Source: JANNWF01 sp052390415 (lineage in GTDB: Bacteria; Pseudomonadota; Gammaproteobacteria; Xanthomonadales; Xanthomonadaceae). From it: 64,000 nt of DNA. Made by a program: the position numbers and the translations under genes. The notes under the pieces were generated by a model. It ran no database searches. It was not told where the DNA came from and saw only the letters and a list, made by a program, of their open reading frames with translations. Below, piece after piece: positions 43,058 through 50,095 of this stretch; position 1 is the first letter of the stretch; each line of letters begins with the position of its first letter. The DNA is taken from the NCBI GenBank assembly GCA_052390415.1, contig JBQTGY010000045.1:1-64000 (forward strand), given 5' to 3'.

Positions 43058-43486
43058 ATGCGATTCCAGCCTCATGGTGAGTTGCAGCTGCGCGTGGAAT
43101 ACCCACTGCTGATCAGCGTCGCGCATGGCCCGTGGAACCGCGAATTGGTGATGATCTGGCGGCAGCAGGTGCTGCCCTGTGCGCAACAGCTGCAGCGCCT
43201 GGGACCATGGATCGGAGTCGGCGTGATGCGCGATTCGATGACCTGCACTGCCGATGCCTTGCAGCTGCATCGAGAGACCGCGAAGGTCATGGTCGAGCAG
43301 CTCGGGGCGATTGCCAGCGCGCATGTCGCCGCTCCGACGGTCGATGGCTACGGCCTGATGCGCGGGGTGTATGCCCGCATGTTCGAAGGTCTATGTCCGC
43401 ATACGCATTTCGATGATCTGGCAGACGTGCTCCCCTGGGCCGAGGAGCAATTGCGTGAGCACGCGCGGCGTTTGGCGGCGCAGTGA
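43058..43486 (+). CDS. Hypothetical STAS/SpoIIAA-like protein
   Basis: A 142-residue soluble protein. YPLLISVAHGPWNRELVMIWRQQVLPCAQQLQRLGPWIGVGVMRDSM has the strand-helix-strand order of SpoIIAA-like proteins, but no clear phospho-serine site. The identification is only a fold-pattern guess. ATG 43058 has AGGAG 7 bases upstream. It lies between hipA and the DUF1778-GNAT pair, which converge on it, and is not obviously linked to either. Confidence 0.65.
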   Translation: MRFQPHGELQLRVEYPLLISVAHGPWNRELVMIWRQQVLPCAQQLQRLGPWIGVGVMRDSMTCTADALQLHRETAKVMVEQLGAIASAHVAAPTVDGYGLMRGVYARMFEGLCPHTHFDDLADVLPWAEEQLREHARRLAAQ

Positions 43487-43540
43487 GCCGGGGTTGGGCA
43501 CAAAGAGGTCCGCGCCGGGAAAGAGCGGGCGTACTTGCGT

Positions 43541-44008
43541 TTAGAACGCCAGGAAGAGGTGCCCTGGCGATTCGGGAATCGGTTCGAAGCCGTACTGCGT
43601 GTAGAAGGCGGCCGCTTCCGGCTTGGCGTCCACCACGAGCCCGACGCCGCCACCCTCAGCGGCGAGGCGCGAGGTCCGTTCAATCGCATCGAACAGCAAG
43701 ACCTGCCCAATTCGTCGGCCTTGGTGCAGGTTCGATACGGCCAAGCGGCCAAGACGCCATGCCGGAACCTTCGGCGGATATTTCTTTCGCAACGTAGGCG
43801 GCAGATCCCTGTGCACAAGTTCTGCCAGGGTCACCGCGTAGAAGCCCAAAATCTGCAGGCTATCCGTGCTCTGATTGGCCACGAACGTCCGGGATAGGCC
43901 TTTGCGCCCGTGCTGGCCAGCAACCTGCCTCAGCCAGTGATTGAGATCATCATTTCCGCAATCGAATTCCCGCCGCGCGTGATCGCTACTCAGCGGCAGG
44001 ATCAGCAT
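43541..44008 (-). CDS. GNAT-family acetyltransferase toxin (TacT/AtaT-like)
   Basis: A 155-residue GNAT with the features of toxin members: FDCGNDDLNHWLRQVAGQHGRKGLSRTFVA at the start, ILGFYAVTLAELVHRDLP, the acetyl-CoA loop region LAVSNLHQGRRIGQVLLFDAI and the C-terminal FYTQYGFEPIPES with the catalytic Tyr. Such toxins acetylate the amino acid on charged tRNA and stop translation. It overlaps the DUF1778 gene by 23 bases and is downstream of it, the normal order. No frame damage. Confidence 0.88.
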   Translation of the reverse strand: MLILPLSSDHARREFDCGNDDLNHWLRQVAGQHGRKGLSRTFVANQSTDSLQILGFYAVTLAELVHRDLPPTLRKKYPPKVPAWRLGRLAVSNLHQGRRIGQVLLFDAIERTSRLAAEGGGVGLVVDAKPEAAAFYTQYGFEPIPESPGHLFLAF

Positions 44009-44330
44009 TGCCGATCGTCTTGCGGTAGTGCGACTGTGCGGCTTTGAACTTGGCGTTGCGTGGCGGTGGGTTGTCGAGCCGATCCAGCAGCCAGAGTGAA
44101 CCCTTGCGGCTCAAGGCGATGCTCGACTCACTTTCAATTACCCGCTCAGCCTTCTCCAGAGCGGCCTGAACGACGAACTGGTTCACCGTCGCGCCCACCA
44201 AGCTTGCTGCGGTTTGCAGCCTTTCTTGAACGTGCTCGGTGATACGGGTCGTGATGCGCGTTGCTGTGGTGCTCGCCATGGGTCGCTCCGGCGTGATGAC
44301 CGACGACTCATAGTGCGCTGATGGCGTCAT
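43986..44330 (-). CDS. DUF1778 ribbon-helix-helix antitoxin
   Basis: A 114-residue protein: RITTRITEHVQERLQTAASLVGATVNQFVVQAALEKAERVI is the ribbon-helix-helix of DUF1778 antitoxins, followed by a toxin-binding tail (GSLWLLDRLDNPPPRNAKF). Two starts are possible. ATG 44330 has a perfect AGGAGG 7 bases upstream; ATG 44279, where the conserved MASTTATRIT opening begins, has GGAG at 6. The first adds 17 residues. I list the longer form because of its stronger site. Confidence 0.86.
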   Translation of the reverse strand: MTPSAHYESSVITPERPMASTTATRITTRITEHVQERLQTAASLVGATVNQFVVQAALEKAERVIESESSIALSRKGSLWLLDRLDNPPPRNAKFKAAQSHYRKTIGNADPAAE

Positions 44331-44420
44331 TTTGTCACCTCCTGAGCGGCTGTTTGCCCTGCTCGCCGGGTGCGCTGGCTTGGAAACAATGCCGGCTACG
44401 CAGCCCGTTTGAGCCACCAG

Positions 44421-44762
44421 TTAGCCAGCTGCGGGTTCCTCTTCGAGCTCGCTTACGACATGCGCGGCGATCTCTCTGATGTTCTGCAAAAACTCAGCCT
44501 GCAGATCAATTCCGCACTTGTTTGCCAGAACCATGATCGACCACAGGCAGTCCGACAATTCATGACCAAGTTTTGCTTTGCCGTCATCGATATGGCGGAC
44601 GCCAACGTGTGCCTGGATCAGTTTTGCCAGATCGCCTACGTCGCCCACGAAGCCGAGCGCCAGCTCTTGGGTGGTCCAGACGCGGCCGTATCGCTTTGTC
44701 TCCAGATGTTCGTACAGATCGTTAAGCCGGAGCGCTGACTTTTCGAGATCGCTGAAGTCCAA
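44421..44762 (-). CDS. MazG-like nucleotide pyrophosphohydrolase domain protein
   Basis: A 113-residue protein: DFSDLEKSALRLNDLYEHLETKRYGR, TQELALGFVGDVGDLAKLIQAHVG and KLGHELSDCLWSIMVLANKCGIDL give the all-alpha NTP-PPase pattern with the E/D metal motifs (ELALGFVGDVGD and HELSD). The start is taken as TTG 44762, directly before DFSDLEK where relatives begin; ATG 44852 would add 30 residues of non-matching sequence. It lies upstream of the TA pair on the same strand, about 90 bases from the antitoxin. It would hydrolyse non-canonical or excess NTPs. Confidence 0.78.
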   Translation of the reverse strand: MDFSDLEKSALRLNDLYEHLETKRYGRVWTTQELALGFVGDVGDLAKLIQAHVGVRHIDDGKAKLGHELSDCLWSIMVLANKCGIDLQAEFLQNIREIAAHVVSELEEEPAAG

Positions 44763-44908
44763 GGGATGCTGCCTACGACGGCGTAAGAGTCTGCCGCATC
44801 CTGATTGAATGGTCTGGACCCCAGCAAGCGAGGACGCGCAGCTGGTCATCGCACTGGCCGTCAGCCGGATGCCTGAGTGGCGTTGGGACCTTGCCGCGGC
44901 GTGCCGCC

Positions 44909-45475
44909 TCAGTGGCTTTGCGATCCAACCACCAGCAACACACCGATGCCGACAATTACCAGAACCAAGATGCCGAGGGCGATCCAGTCGCCTGGCGTGC
45001 GTTGATATTTGATGTGGGGCGTCGCGGCGATCACGGCTTGATAGTCCGCCGCCAGCACTTGTCGCCCTTTTCCGCAGAAAATCAGGTACAGGACGTAAGC
45101 GCCGATCAAGGTGCCGACGGGGATTGACAGCAGCGTGGGGATGGCCAGAAATGCACCGGGAATGCCAGCCCACGGGCGTAATCTCCGAAAGCCATAACCG
45201 ACGCAGAAATTTGCCACCATCAGCACCGTCAGAACGATGCTGATCACCACGCTGGTGGCATCAAGCCCGCGCTCGAGAATCAGCATTTTCCCCGCAACGC
45301 TCAAAGCCAACAGCATGAATACGCCGTAGAAGTAATACAGCGAGCCGACGCTCTTGAGCAGCATCTCGTGGCGAATCAGCTCGCGCCGCCGCGATTCGGC
45401 CGCGCTGCTATTGGAAGGCAATTCGTCCCGCAAGGAGGACGTGGGTGCGGCATAGGGATTCAGCGGGGCAACCAT
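44909..45475 (-). CDS. Small NPYAAP-type membrane protein
   Basis: A 188-residue protein opening MVAPLNPYAAPTSSLRDE, the NPYxxP-type start of a family of uncharacterised four-helix membrane proteins. Membrane helices at about 45-65 (YYFYGVFMLLALSVAGKML), 75-100 (VVISIVLTVLMVANFCVGYGF), 105-130 and 160-185 (WIALGILVLVIVGIGVLLVV). ATG 45475 was chosen over an upstream TTG because of this opening. Element R4 starts 92 bases upstream. Confidence 0.74.
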   Translation of the reverse strand: MVAPLNPYAAPTSSLRDELPSNSSAAESRRRELIRHEMLLKSVGSLYYFYGVFMLLALSVAGKMLILERGLDATSVVISIVLTVLMVANFCVGYGFRRLRPWAGIPGAFLAIPTLLSIPVGTLIGAYVLYLIFCGKGRQVLAADYQAVIAATPHIKYQRTPGDWIALGILVLVIVGIGVLLVVGSQSH

Positions 45476-45566
45476 GATGAGTTCGAGTCGGTCAGCAATT
45501 TCTGGAGTAGGCGTCCGCTGAGCAAAGGTACGTCGGAACACCACCGCGAGATAGACAACCCAGCCA

Positions 45567-45677
45567 TTAGGTTGGAATAAACGCAGCGCACGCCAACGAA
45601 TTATTGCGATGACGTGTATCGGATACTGCGGGCGGGCGCGTGACGTTGGGGTTCGCTGCGCTCACCACCAACCTACA
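45567..45677 (+). repeat. 110-bp palindrome-ended element, copy R4
   Basis: TAGGTTGG (45568-45575) and CCAACCTA (45668-45675) are the inverted ends; the centre has ATTATTGCGATGACGTGT as in R3. CAGCCA occurs directly on both sides (45561-45566 and 45678-45683), a possible 6-base target duplication. The element is 62 bases from the TonB-receptor stop. Confidence 0.88.
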
Positions 45678-45739
45678 CAGCCAGCGCATCCGCCAGCACT
45701 ATGCCGAGGCGTCTCGACATATCGCCCTCTCGTGCCCGC

Positions 45740-47689
45740 TTAACGCCCCGACCAGGTCAGATTGATTCCGAACGAACGCTCCTGCACAAAGGTCGACAAC
45801 ACGTCGGCGGTGGCGAAGTCGTCGGCGTCCAGCGCGTTGCGGGCGAACAGTTTCAGATTCCATGCCGGGGTGAGGCGCCAGCTCAGGTCAAGGTCCAGAA
45901 AATCGGCGGAGTCGCGCTCGACTTCCTCGAATCCAGGGCGATCCATGCGCGCGCGGTGGCTGTAGTAGGCGCCCAAGGTGACGGCCGAAAACGTATAGCG
46001 CGCGTCCAGCGCGACGGTCAGCGGCGGTGAGCCATACAGAGGGTCGCCGGTCAGTTCGTCCTTGCTGCGTACCAAGGTGCCGATAGCGCGCAGGGAGAAG
46101 TTCCCGGTGGGTGTCCACCCCACAGCGCCATCAAAGCCATGCAATTTGGCCTGTCCGACATTGGTGTAGCCGTTGACACCCGGCGCCACCAGAAACAGCT
46201 GTATCAAATCATCGACGTCGGTCTGCCAGCCATGCACCTGCACATCCCAGGCACCGCCGTGCCAGCTATAACCGAGGTCGATGCCTTGGGAGCTCTCGGA
46301 GCCAAGATCCGGATTGCCGAGAATCTCGCCCTGCGCGGTGACACCAGTGAAGAAGCGTTCTTCCAGAGTGGCAAAGCGATAGCCAGTGGACAGGTTGAGT
46401 GTCCAGCGGCTGGCGTCGGTTGGCGTCCACGCGGCACCGAACGTGAATGCGCGGTCGGAATCGCTGGAATCAGCGGTTGCTTGCGCTTGATCCTGGGCAC
46501 TGAAGCGCGCGCCGGCTTCGAGTGCAAACGTGCTTGAAGGCCGCCAGTCGCTGAGCGCAAACAACGACCATGCTTGTTCATCGGCATCACGCAGGCTGAA
46601 GGTGCGTGTGGCGAGCGTGCCTGTCGCACTGAAGCCGTTGACATCGCTGCGCTGCAAATATTCGATGCCGACGTTGTTGCTGAAGTCACCGATCACCCAG
46701 GTCTTTTGCACCGTCGCGCCAATGTCCAGACTCTCGACATAGGCGAAGGTATCGGCGAAGCCCGGTCGCTGGTTGTAGGTGAGCAGGGATTGGTCGTGAC
46801 CGTGGACACTTACTTCAAAGCCAGTGTCGTGACGCAGACGCAGGCGACCGAGCACGTGATCATCTTCCGGCACGGTGGTATCGCGGACCGGGAAGCGGTT
46901 GTTCGAGCGGCCAATGTCATCCGCCTTGGAAGGCAGCAGCAAGGCATCAAATGCAAATCCACCCATGTCGGCACGGTATTGCAAGCTGGCGCTTTCACGC
47001 TGGTAACTGGTGTTGAGCGGAGTACCGTTGCCCGCTTCGCTGTCGCCGGCATGGTGGCTGGCCACGCCAATCGAATACGCGTCGTTACCGAAGCCGGCCA
47101 TGACGCTGCGGTCATCGCCGGCCGTCGCGTAACCGACCGATGCGGTGGCGCTATCGAACCAGCGCGGCTCGATCGAAACCGCGCCGCCCAGCGCACCGGG
47201 GCCAAAATGCACGGTCGCCGGGCCGCGAGTGACATTGATCTCGCCCAGCAAAGACGGCTCCACAAAGGCCACCGGCACCCCGGCGCGACGTTGTGCGGTC
47301 AACGGCGTGCCGCCGACCAGGATCAAGATGCCGTTGCCGCCGCTGCCGCGGATCGAAAACGTTTCGAACAGACCGTTCTGGCCGGTGGCCCCGACGCCCG
47401 GCACGCGGATGATCAGGTCCTGGAAATCGACGGGTGCCGCGAGTTGGTCTTGCCAACTCACGACATCGGTGGCCAAGGCCGACGGCACATCCGCGGCGGT
47501 GCCTTTGGCGGTGACGCTGACTTCGGGGGCGAGATAGGGGTCGGACTTGCTGGCGGCGAGCGCGGCGGCTTCGGACTCAGCCTCCGTTTCCACCGATGCG
47601 ATGGTCGTCGTCGATGCGTGAGCGGACGGACCGAACAGAGAGAACGCCACGGCGGAAACCAGCAGCCGGCGCGAAACGGAATGCAGCAT
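45740..47689 (-). CDS. TonB-dependent outer-membrane receptor
   Basis: A 649-residue receptor with signal peptide (MLHSVSRRLLVSAVAFSLFG to HAS), TonB box region (PEVSVTAKG), plug domain about 75-190 (LIIRVPGVGATGQNGLFETFSIRGSGG, INVTRGPATVHFGPGALGGAVSIEP) and a 22-strand barrel ending in INLTWSGR. Shorter than siderophore receptors; the ligand is not evident, and no metal or vitamin genes are adjacent. No cobalamin riboswitch was seen upstream. Diverges from the NarL-type kinase gene. Confidence 0.9.
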   Translation of the reverse strand: MLHSVSRRLLVSAVAFSLFGPSAHASTTTIASVETEAESEAAALAASKSDPYLAPEVSVTAKGTAADVPSALATDVVSWQDQLAAPVDFQDLIIRVPGVGATGQNGLFETFSIRGSGGNGILILVGGTPLTAQRRAGVPVAFVEPSLLGEINVTRGPATVHFGPGALGGAVSIEPRWFDSATASVGYATAGDDRSVMAGFGNDAYSIGVASHHAGDSEAGNGTPLNTSYQRESASLQYRADMGGFAFDALLLPSKADDIGRSNNRFPVRDTTVPEDDHVLGRLRLRHDTGFEVSVHGHDQSLLTYNQRPGFADTFAYVESLDIGATVQKTWVIGDFSNNVGIEYLQRSDVNGFSATGTLATRTFSLRDADEQAWSLFALSDWRPSSTFALEAGARFSAQDQAQATADSSDSDRAFTFGAAWTPTDASRWTLNLSTGYRFATLEERFFTGVTAQGEILGNPDLGSESSQGIDLGYSWHGGAWDVQVHGWQTDVDDLIQLFLVAPGVNGYTNVGQAKLHGFDGAVGWTPTGNFSLRAIGTLVRSKDELTGDPLYGSPPLTVALDARYTFSAVTLGAYYSHRARMDRPGFEEVERDSADFLDLDLSWRLTPAWNLKLFARNALDADDFATADVLSTFVQERSFGINLTWSGR

Positions 47690-48041
47690 GGGGAGATTCC
47701 AGAAAGCGGGTGATCGCGACGGGAGGGTTCACACCCAGCGGTTGCGGATCGAGCGCCTGAGTCTAGACATTGCCTGCCGCAGGCACATCGTTCCGGGGAA
47801 GGATGCATGCGCGGTGAATCTGGTGTAGAGGCCCGCAAAAGCAGCGCAATTGCAGAGCCAGTCCGTGCCGATGCGCCAAGCGAGAGCAGCCGCGCGAGCG
47901 CGCGGCCCTCCAACGGCTCGCACCAGCGCGAGCGCGCTCTGGGAGGGCGTCGCTCCTGCTGCGCCGCTGTTCGACGGTGCGAATGGGTCGATGGTCGGCC
48001 CATGCGATCATCCACGCCGCTTTGCCCATGAGGGACACAGG
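47690..48041. other. Divergent promoter region with dispersed repeat
   Basis: About 350 bases between the TonB receptor and histidine kinase. A dispersed GC-rich repeat copy (about 47885-47970) sits in the middle. GCCTGCGGCAGGC (about 47771) is a short hairpin. Promoters could not be placed. Confidence 0.5.
47885..47970. repeat. Dispersed GC-rich repeat, copy 2
   Basis: AGCAGCCGCGCGAGCGCG followed by GCGGCCCTCC, then GGGAGGGCGTCGCTCCTGC in inverted sense about 45 bases later. The same motifs occur at 1-98 and, in the opposite order, at about 54829-54930. Confidence 0.6.
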
Positions 48042-49397
48042 ATGCGAGGACTTCGAGTCCAGCTCGCGCTGTTTTACATCGTGTTGTCGTTGCCTGCGCT
48101 GGTGTTCATCGAACACGCCAGCATCGCTTTCAAGTTCGAGCGCATGATGCGCGAACTGGATGATGGCCGTGTGCAACGCGCATTGCACGCCGAGGCGCAG
48201 AGCATCGCGGACCGCATTCAAGCCGGTGCCAGTGATGCCGAAGTCGATCTGCGTTTGCAGCGCTTTGTACTGCACATGGAACGACCCCGCGAGAGCTTGG
48301 GTACCAGCGCGGCCTATGTGCTGCTGGAGTTGGCCAAACATCCGTTTCATGCCGAGGTGGTGGTGGACGGCGAGACGCGCAACGCCGCAGGCGCGCCGAT
48401 GGCAGACGACCCACGTTTGGTGCGCAGGCACTGGTCGGCTTTGGTGGCGACGACCGAAGGCTCGCCCCGCCCGTTGCTGCAATTGAGTCTGGACCTGGCC
48501 GTGCCTTCGCCCTGGAGCCGCTTCGGTGATCGCCTGAGTTTCGAGTGGCCGATTGCGGTCTCGTATTTGTTGCTTTTTCTGATCGGCTCGGCCTGGTTTC
48601 TGCGTCGTCGGGTACTGGTCCGGATCGAACGCATCAACCGCGCGGCAAGTGCGTGGGCCGGCGGCGATTTCAATTCACCGATCAATGATTCGGGTGGCGA
48701 CGAATTGGCCGCACTCGCCAGCAATCTCGACCGCATGGCGATTGATCTCAAGGCTCTGGTGAGCGCGCGTGCGCAGTTGGCCACGGTCGCCGAACGCGGA
48801 AGGCTGGCGCGCGAACTGCACGACACGGTCAAGCAGAAGGTGTTTGCGCTGTCGTTGCAGATTGCCACCGCGCGCGAAGGTGCGGCCGACAGCGAGCGCT
48901 CGCAGCAGCGCTTGGCCGAAGCGACTTCGTTGGTGGAAGAAATCCAGCGCGAACTGGCCGAACAACTGCGCGAACTCGGTGATCATGGCGGCGATGCCGA
49001 GGATCTGCTGCCACCGCTGCGGCAACGTCTGCGCGACTTCACGCGACGCAGCGGCTGTCAGGTGCGCGAACAATTGCCGCACAGCTTGATGCTCTCGCCC
49101 ATACAGACACAGACCGTGTTGCGCATCGTGGATGAGGCACTGGCCAATGTCTGGCGACACGCTGCGGCCACGCAGGTGGATGTTGAACTTGGCTTGCATG
49201 GCAACGAAGTGCGCTTGGCAATCAGCGATGACGGCCGCGGCGGCGCCAGCGTTGCGGCCGATGGCATGGGCATCGCCAACATGCGCCATCGCGCAGCCAG
49301 TCTCGCGGGTGGCAGGTTGACGCTGGAGTCACCCGCTTCAGGCGGAACACGGCTGAGCGTCAGTTTTGCGACAACCGCGGCGGAGAGCACGCCATGA
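48042..49397 (+). CDS. NarL-type sensor histidine kinase (HisKA_3)
   Basis: A 451-residue kinase. Membrane helices at 7-25 and 168-187 frame a periplasmic sensor of about 140 residues. HAMP about 188-240. The dimerisation domain has RGRLARELHDTVKQKVFALSLQ with phospho-His260, typical of HisKA_3. The ATPase domain has IVDEALANVWRHAAATQV, ISDDGRGGAS and GMGIANMRHRA. ATG 48042 has AGGG 7 bases upstream. The stop overlaps the response-regulator start as ATGA. Confidence 0.92.
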   Translation: MRGLRVQLALFYIVLSLPALVFIEHASIAFKFERMMRELDDGRVQRALHAEAQSIADRIQAGASDAEVDLRLQRFVLHMERPRESLGTSAAYVLLELAKHPFHAEVVVDGETRNAAGAPMADDPRLVRRHWSALVATTEGSPRPLLQLSLDLAVPSPWSRFGDRLSFEWPIAVSYLLLFLIGSAWFLRRRVLVRIERINRAASAWAGGDFNSPINDSGGDELAALASNLDRMAIDLKALVSARAQLATVAERGRLARELHDTVKQKVFALSLQIATAREGAADSERSQQRLAEATSLVEEIQRELAEQLRELGDHGGDAEDLLPPLRQRLRDFTRRSGCQVREQLPHSLMLSPIQTQTVLRIVDEALANVWRHAAATQVDVELGLHGNEVRLAISDDGRGGASVAADGMGIANMRHRAASLAGGRLTLESPASGGTRLSVSFATTAAESTP

Positions 49398-50059
49398 TTC
49401 GCGAGGATGACGTGCAACAAGCCATCCGCGTGCTGCTCGTCGACGACCACGCCGTGGTGCGGCAAGGCTTGCGTGCCTACCTGGATCTGCAAGTCGATAT
49501 CGAAGTTTGTGGCGAAGCGGGCGACTGCGCCGCCGCCGTGATTCTCGCGAGCGCGCAGCAGCCCGAAGTGGCCTTGGTTGACCTGGTCATGCCGGGCTTG
49601 GATGGCATTGAGACCACCCGCCGCATCCTCAACGTGAGTCCGACCACGCGTGTGGTGATCCTCACCTCCAGCACCGATCCGTCCAGCGTGCGGCCCGCCC
49701 TGGAGGCCGGCGCGTGCAGCTATCAACTCAAGGAAATCTCCGGCCGCGAGCTGCTCGACAGCGTGCGTCGCAGTGCGCGCGGAGAGTCGGTCTTGCACCC
49801 GCGCATCGCCGCCGGGCTGCTGCAGGCGATCCGCACCGAACCCGCGCGCGGACCGCTGGCGCAGCTCAGCAATCGCGAACGCGAAGTGTTGCTGCTGATC
49901 GCCGAAGGCCTGTCCAACCAGACCATTGCCGAACAGCTGCAAATCAGCGAAACCACGGTCAAGACGCACGTCGGCAACGTGCTCGCCAAACTGGAACTCG
50001 CTGACCGCACCCAGGCTGCAGTGTGGGCGTGGCGGCAGAAGATGATGCATACCGATTGA
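49394..50059 (+). CDS. NarL/FixJ-family response regulator
   Basis: A 221-residue regulator: REC with acidic Asp17/Asp18, phosphoacceptor Asp63 in VALVDLVMPGLDG and Lys113 in YQLKEI, then a LuxR-type helix-turn-helix (LSNREREVLLLIAEGLSNQTIAEQLQISETTVKTHVGNVLAKL, about 157-199). Partner of the upstream kinase, with ATGA overlap. Target genes unknown; the divergent TonB receptor and the convergent S9 peptidase are the nearest candidates. Confidence 0.94.
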   Translation: MIREDDVQQAIRVLLVDDHAVVRQGLRAYLDLQVDIEVCGEAGDCAAAVILASAQQPEVALVDLVMPGLDGIETTRRILNVSPTTRVVILTSSTDPSSVRPALEAGACSYQLKEISGRELLDSVRRSARGESVLHPRIAAGLLQAIRTEPARGPLAQLSNREREVLLLIAEGLSNQTIAEQLQISETTVKTHVGNVLAKLELADRTQAAVWAWRQKMMHTD

Positions 50060-50095
50060 CTGGCAGGGTCACCGCGGCTGGCGGTTACCCACGCA

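Noticed and set aside
45561..45683. CAGCCA on both sides of R4 as proof of transposition
   Set aside because: Only one of four copies shows it, and six bases can match by chance; kept as a hint only.
46574..47713. Plus-strand open frame of 379 codons
   Set aside because: Antisense to the TonB receptor, which has intact plug and barrel motifs.
47690..47830. Cobalamin riboswitch upstream of the TonB receptor
   Set aside because: No B12-box-like sequence or characteristic stems were seen in the leader.
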